Positions 47,693 to 56,952 of a stretch of 64,000 nucleotides of DNA are shown here, piece by piece. The first letter of the stretch is position 1. The number at the start of each line of letters is the position of its first letter. The translations under genes and the position numbers were made by a program. The DNA is taken from NCBI RefSeq assembly GCF_003544815.1, contig NZ_CP032100.1, forward strand, positions 2,232,001 through 2,296,000, read 5' to 3'. The DNA is from Arcobacter suis CECT 7833 (lineage in GTDB: Bacteria > Campylobacterota > Campylobacteria > Campylobacterales > Arcobacteraceae). The notes beneath the pieces are model-generated. The model was not told where the DNA came from. It ran no database searches and was given only the letters and a program-made list of their open reading frames with translations.

Positions 47693-48403
47693 ATGACACA
47701 AATTAGCAATAATATTTATTGTTCAGATTTTTTACTTGATTTGGATATAAAAACAAAGTTATTACCAAATCCCTATTATGACTATCCTTTTTTAATTATA
47801 AACAACTTTTTAGATAAAAATGAGTGTGATGAAATTAATAAAGAGATAAAAAAAGATGAAGATGTACAAAAAGCTCAACTAAGAGCAAATAGCGCCCAGA
47901 TTAAAGCAACTACAAATGAAGAGATTAGAAAAACTAACATCTACGCTTTAAATAAAACTCATGCAGAACTTTATACAAATAGATTTTTACAACATCAAGC
48001 GTTAATAGAAGATTATTTCAAATTAGCACTTACAACTTCTACGGATGTTCAAGTTTTAGAGTATCTAAAAGGCTCTTTTTATGCCATGCATAGTGATGAT
48101 TCAAGTATGATGTATAAAAACGGTGAGTTAGTAGGTTTTACTCCTGTTACAAATCAAAGAAAAATCACAACTGTTTTATTTACAACTTCTTATGATGAAA
48201 TTACAAGTGACAATACTTTTACAGGTGGGGAACTTTTGTTTAATTTTCTTTATGACGAAAATGGAAATGAAGTAAAAATAAAACCAAAAGCTGGGGATAT
48301 GGTTGTATTTTTAAGTAATCCATATTTCACCCATGAAGTTTTAAAAGTAATTGATGGAAGAAGAATAACTCTAGTTCAATGGCATAACGCAATCATCAAT
48401 TAA
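47693..48403 (+). CDS. 2-oxoglutarate/Fe(II) oxygenase, prolyl-4-hydroxylase-like
   Basis: 236 residues, soluble. Iron ligands fit HxD at H133/D135 (YAMHSDDS) and H214 (FTHEV), with R224 ten residues later to bind the oxoglutarate carboxylate. The double-stranded beta-helix segments GGELLFNF and KAGDMVVF are typical of the P4H/2OG-FeII_Oxy family. Substrate unknown. It is 54 bases upstream of a second, unrelated oxygenase. Confidence 0.82.
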   Translation: MTQISNNIYCSDFLLDLDIKTKLLPNPYYDYPFLIINNFLDKNECDEINKEIKKDEDVQKAQLRANSAQIKATTNEEIRKTNIYALNKTHAELYTNRFLQHQALIEDYFKLALTTSTDVQVLEYLKGSFYAMHSDDSSMMYKNGELVGFTPVTNQRKITTVLFTTSYDEITSDNTFTGGELLFNFLYDENGNEVKIKPKAGDMVVFLSNPYFTHEVLKVIDGRRITLVQWHNAIIN

Positions 48404-48456
48404 AAAAAAGCTTATTTAACTATAATTGCATCAAATTATAAAAATTAAGAGATGCC

Positions 48457-49191
48457 ATGAAATTAGATGAAAATCAACTAAGAGAGTTCCATGAAAATGG
48501 TTTTTTAGTTCTTAAAAACTTTGCAGATTCGCAAACTTGTGATGAGATTCTACAAAAAGCAAAAATCCACCTAGAAAACAAAATAGCTCCCATTGAAACG
48601 GAACAAGAGTACATGAAAAATGATGAAAATGAAATCACAGTGCGAAGACTAAGACAAGTTTACGATAGAGAAGAAGTTTTCCAAAGATGGATGACAAATG
48701 AGAAAATCAGACCTATTTTAAAACAAATTTTAAATGATACTCCTGTTTTAACTTTAGCTCATCATAACTCAATTATGACAAAATTACCATTTGAAAGTAC
48801 AAGAACTTTTTGGCATCAAGATAGAAGATATTGGAATTTTAAAAATAATGATTTAGTTTCTGTTTGGTTGAGTCTTGGGGATGAATATTTAGAAAATGGT
48901 CTTTTAGAGTTTATTCCAAAATCTCACAAAATCACTTTTGAAAAAGAGCAGTTTGATGAAGTTGATAATTTTTTAGATTCTCATCCAAAAAACATTGAAC
49001 TAATAAAAACAAAAGTTCATACAAATCTGCAAAAAGGTGATGTTGTTTTATTTCATTGTAAAACTCTGCATCATGCAAACAAAAATAGTTCAGATAAGCC
49101 AAAAATCTCTTTTGTTTATACTGTACGTGCATCTTCAAATAAACCAATCACAAATACAAGAAGTGATTTCAAAGAGGTAATTCTTGACTAA
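48457..49191 (+). CDS. Phytanoyl-CoA dioxygenase (PhyH) family protein
   Basis: 244 residues. Begins LREFHENGFLVLKNF, the usual PhyH opening. HxD iron ligands are at H120/D122 (FWHQDRRYW) and the distal His is in KTLHHANKN (H205 or H206). Bacterial members hydroxylate varied small molecules; the substrate is unknown. It overlaps tex by 8 bases. Confidence 0.85.
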   Translation: MKLDENQLREFHENGFLVLKNFADSQTCDEILQKAKIHLENKIAPIETEQEYMKNDENEITVRRLRQVYDREEVFQRWMTNEKIRPILKQILNDTPVLTLAHHNSIMTKLPFESTRTFWHQDRRYWNFKNNDLVSVWLSLGDEYLENGLLEFIPKSHKITFEKEQFDEVDNFLDSHPKNIELIKTKVHTNLQKGDVVLFHCKTLHHANKNSSDKPKISFVYTVRASSNKPITNTRSDFKEVILD

Positions 49192-51295
49192 TAATCTAAT
49201 AAATCTACTAGAAGAAAAAACATCATTTTCTAAAGGTATAATTCAAAATATATTAAAACTTCTTGATGATGGTTGTACTATTCCATTTATTGCAAGATAT
49301 AGAAAAGATTTAACTTCAAATGCCACAGATGAACAACTGCGTGATTTTGAAGATATTTATAACTACTCTTTAAAACTTTTAAATAGAAAAGAAGAGATTA
49401 TAAATATCCTAAAAGAGCGTAACTTTTTGGATGAAAAACTTTTAGGTCATATAAATAGTGCTACAACTTTACAAATTTTAGAAGATATTTATGCCCCATT
49501 TAAAGATAAAAAATCTTCAAGAACTTTAAGTGCTATTGAAAATGGACTTGAACCACTCAGCAATATTATTCAATCAATGAAATATTCACTTGATGAAATA
49601 AATCAAAAAGCAAAACAGTTTATAAATAAAGAAGTTACAACAATAGAAGATGCAATCTCAGGAGCTAGTGATATTATCGCCCAAAGATATGCAGATGATT
49701 TTAGAACAAAAGAAGTTATTAGAAATATCGTTTTAAACTATGGAATACTAGAAACAAAAAAAACAAAAACATTTAATGAATCAGGTGTTTATGTAAGTGT
49801 TGCAAATGTGAGTGAAAAAATAAAATACATAAAATCACATAGATTTTTAGCAATCAATCGGGCAGTAAATGAAAAAGAACTAACTATGAAAATCGAAGTT
49901 GATGAAAACTATATTTTAGAAAATATAAAAAAATATAAAATTCCATCAAGTGCATCTAGCTCAAAAGAGATAGTATTTGAAGCCTACAAAGACGGACTAA
50001 AAAGACTTTTACTTCCAAGTCTAAAAAGAGAAGCACTAACTTTACTAAAAGAGAAATCATCAAGTGAAGCAATCACACTTTTTGGGAAAAATCTAAAAGA
50101 GTTACTTTTAACTCCACCACTAGTTAATCAAGTGATTTTAGGAATGGATCCGGGTTATGTGAGTGGTTGCAAACTTGCAGTCATTGATGAAAATGGAAAC
50201 TATCTAGCTTCAAATGTGATATATCCAACCAAACCAAAAGAGGATTTTGTAAACTCTTCTAAAATAGTTTTAGAGTTAATCAAAAAATATAAAATCAACT
50301 CAATAGCAATAGGAAATGGAACGGCTTCGCAAGAGACAGCAGCATTTATTTCAAAACTAATAAATGAAAACAGTTTAGATGTAAAATACGCAGTTGTTAG
50401 TGAAATAGGAGCAAGTGTTTATTCAGCTTCAAAAATAGCAATGATGGAGTATCCAAATCTTGATGTAACAATAAGGGGTGCAATTTCAATAGCTCAAAGA
50501 CTTCGTGACCCGATGGCAGCTTTAGTAAAAATTGACCCAAAATCACTAGGAATTGGACAATATCAACACGATGTAAATCAAAAAGAGTTAGAACAAAAAC
50601 TTGAAAATGTAACTGTGGATTTAGTAAATAAAGTAGGAGTTGATATAAACTCAGCTTCATACAAACTGCTTTCATTTATCTCAGGAATCTCTGAAAAACT
50701 TGCCCTTAATATAATAGAGCATAAAGAAAAAATCAAAAATTTCAAAACAAAATCAGAACTTCTAAAAGTAAAAGGAATCGGTGCAAAAGCCTATGAACAA
50801 TCAGTTGGATTTTTACGAATCAAAGATGGAAAAAGTATCCTAGATAATACAGCGATTCATCCAGAAAATTACGATGTGGTTGAAAAATTACAGAAAAAAT
50901 ATAAAATAGAAGAGATAAAAGATAGTGAAATAGAAACTATCTCAAAAGAGCTAAACTGCCCTATTTTACTTCTAAAAGATATAATTGCAGAACTTTTAAA
51001 ACCAGGCTACGATGTAAGAAGCGAATTTAATGAAGTGGAATTTTCAAAAGATATAAAATCAATAGAAGATTTAAAAGAAGGCTTCATCGTAAGTGGAGTT
51101 GTGCGAAATATCACAGATTTTGGAGCTTTTGTGGATATTGGTCTAAAAAATGACGGATTAATCCACATCTCACAAATCAGCGAAAAAAGGATTTCCCATC
51201 CAATGGATGTTTTAAGTATAAATCAACAGTTGAAAAATATCAAAGTTATTAGTATTGATTTGGAAAAACAGAGAGTTGGGTTGAGTTTGAAATAA
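49184..51295 (+). CDS. tex: Tex-family S1 RNA-binding transcription accessory protein
   Basis: 703 residues. The start is TTG at 49184 with GAGG six bases upstream, overlapping the previous gene. N-terminal helical domain (DDGCTIPFIARYRKDLT), YqgF-type nuclease-like domain (ILGMDPGYVSGCKLAVID), helix-hairpin-helix region (ISGISEKLALNIIEHKE, LLKVKGIGAKAYEQ), then an S1 domain at about 625-700. Binds nucleic acid and affects transcription in other bacteria. Confidence 0.93.
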   Translation: MTNNLINLLEEKTSFSKGIIQNILKLLDDGCTIPFIARYRKDLTSNATDEQLRDFEDIYNYSLKLLNRKEEIINILKERNFLDEKLLGHINSATTLQILEDIYAPFKDKKSSRTLSAIENGLEPLSNIIQSMKYSLDEINQKAKQFINKEVTTIEDAISGASDIIAQRYADDFRTKEVIRNIVLNYGILETKKTKTFNESGVYVSVANVSEKIKYIKSHRFLAINRAVNEKELTMKIEVDENYILENIKKYKIPSSASSSKEIVFEAYKDGLKRLLLPSLKREALTLLKEKSSSEAITLFGKNLKELLLTPPLVNQVILGMDPGYVSGCKLAVIDENGNYLASNVIYPTKPKEDFVNSSKIVLELIKKYKINSIAIGNGTASQETAAFISKLINENSLDVKYAVVSEIGASVYSASKIAMMEYPNLDVTIRGAISIAQRLRDPMAALVKIDPKSLGIGQYQHDVNQKELEQKLENVTVDLVNKVGVDINSASYKLLSFISGISEKLALNIIEHKEKIKNFKTKSELLKVKGIGAKAYEQSVGFLRIKDGKSILDNTAIHPENYDVVEKLQKKYKIEEIKDSEIETISKELNCPILLLKDIIAELLKPGYDVRSEFNEVEFSKDIKSIEDLKEGFIVSGVVRNITDFGAFVDIGLKNDGLIHISQISEKRISHPMDVLSINQQLKNIKVISIDLEKQRVGLSLK

Positions 51296-51304
51296 AGGTA
51301 AACT

Positions 51305-51988
51305 ATGTGGAAATTAGATATAAATACAATTAATAATGTTTCTGAATATTTAGATGTAATTAGAAAAAGAGGTTTTTTATGTTGTTATAGAGGTCAAACA
51401 CAAGATTGGCCGTTAGTTCCATCTTTAGGAAGATTAAAAGATAGAAATTTTTTAGATGGCTTACTTGAAATAGAAGAAGAAATTGTTGAAAAATTCACTC
51501 AGTATTCTTATCCTTATTTGGAAAATAAATCAATGTCATATTTTGAATACTTAATTCAAGCTCAACATCATGGTCTTCCAACAAGACTTTTAGATTTTAC
51601 ATCAAATCCATTAATTGCATTATATTTTGCTATTGAAGAAAATATTTCAAATACAGATGGAGTTGTTTGGGGTATTGATGAATTTGAACAAAATAAAACT
51701 CCTTCAATTAATGAAAATAAAATAGTATTTTATGCACCTAGACATACTAATAATAGAATAATAAACCAAAATAGTATTTTTGCTGTGTTCCCAATAAAAA
51801 GAAATACAGAAGAAATTACACCTTTAGAAACTTATAATTTAAGAATTTTTCAGAAAATAATTATTCCTTCCAATATAAAAGAATCCATAAAAAATGAATT
51901 AAATTTTTTAGGTATCAACAAAATGTCTATATATCCAGGAATAGAAGGAATAGTTGAAAAAATCAAGGAAGAACTTATATTAAAATAG
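51305..51988 (+). CDS. FRG domain-containing protein
   Basis: 227 residues. The FRG signature is clear: YRGQTQDWPLVPSLGR at about 28-43 and QAQHHGLPTRLLDFTSNPLI at about 83-102. The domain's biochemical activity is not firmly established; it is common in accessory genes and some members are linked to phage defence, which is inference here. It starts 9 bases after tex and is lower in apparent conservation with its neighbours. The following 150 bases hold no supported gene. Confidence 0.85.
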   Translation: MWKLDINTINNVSEYLDVIRKRGFLCCYRGQTQDWPLVPSLGRLKDRNFLDGLLEIEEEIVEKFTQYSYPYLENKSMSYFEYLIQAQHHGLPTRLLDFTSNPLIALYFAIEENISNTDGVVWGIDEFEQNKTPSINENKIVFYAPRHTNNRIINQNSIFAVFPIKRNTEEITPLETYNLRIFQKIIIPSNIKESIKNELNFLGINKMSIYPGIEGIVEKIKEELILK

Positions 51989-52142
51989 TTTTAAAAGAAT
52001 GTGAGCATTTTCAAAATAGCGAAAAGAAAGATTTATATAAATTCGTAAAGAAATATGTATAAAAAAAACAAATTGATTCCTATCAAGGTATTTCCTTAAC
52101 ATATTGATTATAATTCTCAATAAATCAAAAGGATAATTCATT

Positions 52143-52577
52143 ATGGAATATACATTAGTTCAAATCATTCATTTATTGTGTGCAATAATTTTTATAGGTT
52201 TTATATTTGCGGATATATTCATATTTCCTGCAGTTAAAAATAAATTTGGTGTTGAAACATATACCAATATGATGAGTGCTATTATCAGTCGAGGAATAAA
52301 AATATATCCTTTGATAGTTTTAATACTTATTTCTAGTGGTGGATATATGTTTACTAAGTATATAAATAGTGAAGCAGGAGTGATTAATACACCTCTTCAA
52401 TTATTACTTTTGATTAAAGTGTTTTTTGTTATTTTGATTGTATTGGGAGTTATATATACAATGTTTTACAAACTTACAAAAAAAGAACCCCACAAATTTA
52501 TGAAATATTTTCATACTTATGCTTTGATACTTTCAATAGGAATTGTAATCCTTGCAAAATTTATGTTTGTTGTTTAA
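52143..52577 (+). CDS. Small four-span membrane protein (CopD/DUF2269-like)
   Basis: 144 residues, four predicted spans at about 5-27, 50-70, 84-106 and 122-142, with conserved-looking histidine positions (IIHLL in span 1, KYFHTYA before span 4). This arrangement resembles CopD-like or related haem/copper-associated membrane families. Function not established. Confidence 0.55.
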   Translation: MEYTLVQIIHLLCAIIFIGFIFADIFIFPAVKNKFGVETYTNMMSAIISRGIKIYPLIVLILISSGGYMFTKYINSEAGVINTPLQLLLLIKVFFVILIVLGVIYTMFYKLTKKEPHKFMKYFHTYALILSIGIVILAKFMFVV

Positions 52578-52595
52578 AAAGAAAAGAGCTTTAAT

Positions 52596-54665
52596 CTAAT
52601 TGATTAAATGCTCTGGTTCATGAAATAAATATCCTTGAGAATAATCTATTCCTAAAGATTCTACAACATTTTGTACTTCTTGACAATGCACAAATTCCGC
52701 AACAGTTTCAATACCAAGCACTTTTGCAAAATTTACAATAGTTAAAACTGTCAATCTTATATTTTCATTTACATGAATATTTTTAATCAAAGAACCATCG
52801 ATTTTTAGAAAATCCACATTTAACTTTATAATATATTCAAAGTTTGAATATCCCGTACCAAAATCATCAATAGCAACTTTACAACCAAGTGATTTTGCTT
52901 TTTTTATAAAATCTCCAACTTCCTCAAATTTTTCAATTCCTTCTGATTCTACTATTTCTAAAACAACTCTATTTGCGACATTTGTTTCTATTAATTTTGT
53001 AAATAAAAAGTTGATTGTTTTTTCATTTTTAATATCTTCAATCATTAGATTTATAGAAAAAACCGTATCTTTGTCTTTGAAATAATCGCAAGATTTTTCA
53101 ATCATTTTTTTTGTCATCATAGGATAAAGTCTTGCTTTTTTTGCATGCTCTAAAAATACAAACGGAGATAATATTTTACCATCAGGAAGTTTCATTCTCA
53201 TTAATGTTTCATATTTTATTTGTTTTGTTTTATTATTAATGATTTTTTGACCATATATCAAAATATTATCATCTTTTAAAGCTTGTTTTATATCTTTTGT
53301 TAGTTCAATATTTCTTTTTAAATCTTTATAAATTGGCATTTCTTCATCAAAAATTCCAATATCAATATTTATTTTTTTTGCCCAATATAATGCAATTTCA
53401 GCATGTGTCAATAGTTTTTCATTATAATCTGCTATTCCAATTGTAAAAGAAATATCAAAACTATCTTCATCTATTATAAAACTTTCTTTATCACATAAAG
53501 TATTAAGATTTTTACATGTTTTGTGTAATTCATTTATTTTAAAATTTCCAAATGCCATAAAAGCAAATATATCACCTGAAATTCTATAAATATTAAGATT
53601 TGTACTTTTAAATATCAATAGTCTTTTTGCAAAACTTTTTAATATCTTATCTCCGATTTCTATACCATAAGAGTTATTTATATCTTTAAATCTATCCAAA
53701 TTTATAAGTGCAAGTTTTGGGGAAATACAGTTTTTTAAATCATTTAAAAGTTTTTGTCTATTAGGTAAAGAAGTTAATTCATCAGTAAATTGTTCATAAA
53801 TTAATTTATCTTTTTCAAATAATGGACTTAAATCATTTCTAATTGCAATATATTCTACAATATCATTATTTTTATCTAATATTGGAATAATAGTTGAATC
53901 AACATAATAAGATTGCCCATTCTTTTTTCTATTTTTTATTATTCCTTTGAATACTTTTTTTTGACTTATTGTATTCCACAGTTGTATAAAAAAATCTCTT
54001 TTTGTTTCAGGATGTCTTATAATGTTGTGATTTCTACCAATTAATTCTTCTTTTGTATATCCTGAAACTTGACAAAACTTATCATTTACATAAGTTATAA
54101 TCCCGTTTAAATCAGCTTTTGAAACAATTGAACTTTCATCTAAAGCTTTTTTATATTCTTCTAGTAATAATAAAGAATCATATAAATCTTTGTTTCCATC
54201 ACTCGTTGATAATATGGTTTGATTTATCTCATTAATAAAATTATCTTTATGTTCAAGCTGCTCTTTTTGTTTTAATAATTCATTTTTAAGAAGCCTAATT
54301 GGTTCAATATCTTTAAGAATAGATTGAATAATTTCTTTGTTATTTATATATATTTTCTTTAAATTTACTTCGACTAAAAATGTTTTATCATCAAAAGTTT
54401 TTGACAACCATTCAAAATTATTTTCTCCATCTTTATAACATTTTTCAATGTGATTATTTGATTTAATACTAGAAAGTTCACCATCAGGTTGATATTTTGG
54501 AGATAATTGAGCTGGATGTAATAAAATAAGTTCATCAACAGAACTCATATTAAAAAGTTTTAAAGCCGAATAATTTGCATCAATAAAATATGAACCTTCC
54601 ATCAAAAGAACTGGTTCTGAAATATTATTAAATATTTCTCTATAATAATCGACACTTTTATTCAT
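52596..54665 (-). CDS. PAS-PAS-GGDEF-EAL protein, probable c-di-GMP phosphodiesterase
   Basis: 689 residues without membrane spans. PAS at about 8-120, a coiled-coil linker, a second PAS at about 178-285 (VNDKFCQVSGYTKEELIGRN, the aerotaxis-like type), GGDEF at about 290-440 and EAL at about 450-689. The GGDEF motif is degenerate (SGDIF, 363-367), so cyclase activity is unlikely. The EAL signature reads ETL (486-488) but keeps catalytic E486, N539, E570, D600-D601 and K621, so phosphodiesterase activity is likely. The second PAS may sense redox or a small ligand. Confidence 0.88.
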   Translation of the reverse strand: MNKSVDYYREIFNNISEPVLLMEGSYFIDANYSALKLFNMSSVDELILLHPAQLSPKYQPDGELSSIKSNNHIEKCYKDGENNFEWLSKTFDDKTFLVEVNLKKIYINNKEIIQSILKDIEPIRLLKNELLKQKEQLEHKDNFINEINQTILSTSDGNKDLYDSLLLLEEYKKALDESSIVSKADLNGIITYVNDKFCQVSGYTKEELIGRNHNIIRHPETKRDFFIQLWNTISQKKVFKGIIKNRKKNGQSYYVDSTIIPILDKNNDIVEYIAIRNDLSPLFEKDKLIYEQFTDELTSLPNRQKLLNDLKNCISPKLALINLDRFKDINNSYGIEIGDKILKSFAKRLLIFKSTNLNIYRISGDIFAFMAFGNFKINELHKTCKNLNTLCDKESFIIDEDSFDISFTIGIADYNEKLLTHAEIALYWAKKINIDIGIFDEEMPIYKDLKRNIELTKDIKQALKDDNILIYGQKIINNKTKQIKYETLMRMKLPDGKILSPFVFLEHAKKARLYPMMTKKMIEKSCDYFKDKDTVFSINLMIEDIKNEKTINFLFTKLIETNVANRVVLEIVESEGIEKFEEVGDFIKKAKSLGCKVAIDDFGTGYSNFEYIIKLNVDFLKIDGSLIKNIHVNENIRLTVLTIVNFAKVLGIETVAEFVHCQEVQNVVESLGIDYSQGYLFHEPEHLIN

Positions 54666-54732
54666 ATATATCCTATATTCTCAAATCTTTGGGGTATTGT
54701 ACTATATTATTTTATTATTTATATGAATATTA

Positions 54733-54761
54733 GTGAAAACTAGAGAAAAACTCTAGTTTTT
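54733..54761 (-). terminator. Terminator after ridA
   Basis: Perfect 10-bp stem (54751-54760 with 54736-54745) around a 5-base loop, including the ridA stop codon on the minus strand and ending in a T run. Confidence 0.65.
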
Positions 54762-55136
54762 AAATGCTATTGTATCTACTTCAACCAAAACATTTTTTGG
54801 TAAAGTTTTAACAGCAACTGTACTTCTAGCAGGTGCAGTTTCACCTTTGAAATATTGTCCATAGATTTCATTAAAAGCTACAAAATTATCCATATCTGAT
54901 AAATAACAAGTAGTTTTTAAAACATTTTCAAAAGAACTTCCAGCTTCTTCTAAAACTGCTTTTAGGTTTTCCATAACTTGTTTTGTTTGCTCTTGAACTC
55001 CACCAGTAACTATTTCCATAGTTGTTGGCTCTAGTGCGATTTGCCCAGAAGTGAATATTAATTTATCAAAAGCTGTTGCTTGATTATATGGTCCAATTGC
55101 TGATGGAGCTTTTGGTGTAGATATTATAGTTTTCAT
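54753..55136 (-). CDS. ridA: RidA family enamine/imine deaminase
   Basis: 127 residues, the family length. Hydrolyses reactive 2-aminoacrylate and related enamines from PLP enzymes. Family segments: SAIGPYNQA, SGQIAL, TTCYLSDM and the Arg-containing PARSTVAV, where the Arg binds the substrate carboxylate. Forms a trimer in known members. Lies near an aminotransferase and the ilvA end of the window, fitting its role. Confidence 0.93.
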   Translation of the reverse strand: MKTIISTPKAPSAIGPYNQATAFDKLIFTSGQIALEPTTMEIVTGGVQEQTKQVMENLKAVLEEAGSSFENVLKTTCYLSDMDNFVAFNEIYGQYFKGETAPARSTVAVKTLPKNVLVEVDTIAFKN

Positions 55137-55175
55137 TTAGTTCCTTTATTTTTAAAAAATGTATTATACAAACTT

Positions 55176-55949
55176 CTAACTTTCTATTGGGAAAAATAGT
55201 TCGAAATCTTTTTTGATATGACAAAGTGTCTCTTGATTTGCTCTTCTAAATCCCTTTGATTTAATCGCTGACATAACTATTGCTTTTGAATAATCTAAAA
55301 CTTCTTCATCATTTAAATATTCATTTACATCTACCCATTTTGCATCAATTACTTCATGGCAATCTTGTATATTTATTTCTGAACTTTTTGGAATTGCTGT
55401 ACATAAAATATATAGATTTGATTTATGAAATTGGTGGGGATAAAAATGCCCTAAAGAGATGATTGATTCAAACTCCACAATAATCCCTGTTTCTTCAAGA
55501 ACTTCTCGCTCAAGAGCTGTTGTAATCATCTCAGCATCATCAATATGACCACCTGGAATTTTATATCCAATACTTGAAACTCTCTCTTTTATAACTAGCA
55601 GTTCATTTTTATCATTTATTACAATTGCCCCAACACCTAAAGTGTGATTTGAAGCTGTTGGAATTACAGAGTTTTCTTTTAATCTTTTTACAACTAAAAT
55701 ATATTCTTCATCACAAGAGTGAAAAATAAATCCTTTTTTTATAGCTACTGGAATAAAATCAGATTTTTTTATATCTATATAAATCCAAATTAAAAATCTT
55801 CTATTTTTTACATTTTCTATCAAAAGATTAAGATTAGTTTCAAACTCTTCTTCGTTTAAAGGTAAATCTTTTGATTCAATAGTTATTCCATTATACGGGT
55901 CAAGGATTGTGTTAAAACACCCTATTTTTTCTAAACTTGTATTACTCAT
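55176..55949 (-). CDS. Nudix hydrolase with an N-terminal extension
   Basis: 257 residues. A complete Nudix box (G x5 E x7 REVLEETGI) is at about 134-156, in GGHIDDAE...LEREVLEETGI. The N-terminal 95 residues form a separate domain (NRRFLIWIYIDIKKSDFIP), the architecture of plant-type and some bacterial Nudix hydrolases where that part resembles a GNAT-like fold. Substrate unknown. It is 8 bases after the AraC-family gene. Confidence 0.85.
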   Translation of the reverse strand: MSNTSLEKIGCFNTILDPYNGITIESKDLPLNEEEFETNLNLLIENVKNRRFLIWIYIDIKKSDFIPVAIKKGFIFHSCDEEYILVVKRLKENSVIPTASNHTLGVGAIVINDKNELLVIKERVSSIGYKIPGGHIDDAEMITTALEREVLEETGIIVEFESIISLGHFYPHQFHKSNLYILCTAIPKSSEINIQDCHEVIDAKWVDVNEYLNDEEVLDYSKAIVMSAIKSKGFRRANQETLCHIKKDFELFFPIES

Positions 55950-55957
55950 TTTTCTCC

Positions 55958-56830
55958 TTACACATATCTAATTGGAACATAATAATCCAACATAAACTCT
56001 TCATCCAAACTCAAAAAGTGGTTTTTATGATAAATCGTATAAGATGGACTTGTTGTTGTTTCATAACCACTATCAATTAACCAATAGTGATAAACCCACT
56101 GAATTAGTTTTATTACATCTCCATATTTTCCACTTAATGAAAATTTGGCATAAATTCCCTTTGGAATAATTAAACTTGGAAGTGTAACATCTTTTAATTC
56201 ATCATTTTCTAAAGATACAATAGCAATATATTGACACTCTTCAAGTGGTGTGATAATTGGATTATCATGATGTAAAGCCATTTGTTTATACTCTTTTATA
56301 TCATTTGTATAAATCCAAGTTTGAAGTTTCTGCCATGTTTTTTTAATACTTCTATCATAACCTTGATGTCTGATGTAATAACCTTTTATTTCAGGCATTT
56401 TTACAATAGTTGGAGTTATATCAAACCCTGAGTAATTTTCATTCTGATTAGTGATTTTTTCAACTATTTTATTTGAATACTCTTTATATCCACCATTTTT
56501 CCACTCTTTTGGAGTCATATTAAATCTTTGTTTAAATGCCCTTAAAAATGAAGTTTGAGAACTATAACCAGTCATTTTAGATATATCTGTAATTGTTGAA
56601 TATTTATTTGTTATCAAAAGATTTGATGCTTTTTGAAGTCTGATTGATTTTATACTTTCATAAATATTTTTCCCAAACTCATCCTTGAAAATTCTATGTA
56701 GATGAAATTTACTTACATTTAATTCTAAACACAATTCATCAATATTGATATTTGTATCAATATATTTATAAACATAATTCATCACATCATTTGCAATTTT
56801 GGCTCTTTTTTCATAGGTGCTTTTTTTCAT
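55958..56830 (-). CDS. AraC-family transcriptional regulator with GyrI-like effector domain
   Basis: I take the ATG at 56830 (MKKSTYEKRAK); a TTG two codons upstream is possible. 290 residues. The N-terminal DNA-binding domain has two helix-turn-helices: INIDELCLELNVSKFHLHRI and ITDISKMTGYSSQTSFLRAF. The C-terminal half (VKMPEIKGYYIRHQGY onwards) is GyrI-like and usually binds a hydrophobic ligand. A TATAAT lies only 5 bases before the ATG, so its mRNA may be nearly leaderless. It is divergent from the aminotransferase gene, with a 15-bp direct repeat between. Confidence 0.88.
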   Translation of the reverse strand: MKKSTYEKRAKIANDVMNYVYKYIDTNINIDELCLELNVSKFHLHRIFKDEFGKNIYESIKSIRLQKASNLLITNKYSTITDISKMTGYSSQTSFLRAFKQRFNMTPKEWKNGGYKEYSNKIVEKITNQNENYSGFDITPTIVKMPEIKGYYIRHQGYDRSIKKTWQKLQTWIYTNDIKEYKQMALHHDNPIITPLEECQYIAIVSLENDELKDVTLPSLIIPKGIYAKFSLSGKYGDVIKLIQWVYHYWLIDSGYETTTSPSYTIYHKNHFLSLDEEFMLDYYVPIRYV

Positions 56831-56835
56831 ATGCA

Positions 56836-56841
56836 ATTATA
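56836..56841 (-). promoter_or_regulatory. -10 element of the AraC-family gene
   Basis: TATAAT on the minus strand, 5 bases from the start codon and abutting repeat copy 1. Transcription would start at or near the ATG. Confidence 0.45.
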
Positions 56842-56899
56842 GCATTTTTAGTAAATAAAATTAGCAAAAATAGATAGTTTTAAAAGCATTTTTAGTAAA
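56841..56899. promoter_or_regulatory. Candidate AraC-family operator (15-bp direct repeat)
   Basis: AGCATTTTTAGTAAA occurs perfectly at 56841-56855 and 56885-56899, 44 bases start to start. One copy touches the -10 of the regulator gene, and the other lies just before a TATAAA (56901-56906) reading toward the aminotransferase. Layout suits autoregulation plus control of the divergent gene. Confidence 0.6.
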
Positions 56900-56952
56900 G
56901 TATAAAAATCAATTTTGCTGTATTCTTTCAAAAATTAAATAAAGGCAAAATT

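Noticed and set aside
51989-52142. Possible gene remnant after the FRG gene (about 22 codons reading KECEHFQNSEKKDLYKF)
   Set aside because: No start codon or ribosome site and too short to assign; left as unexplained intergenic DNA.
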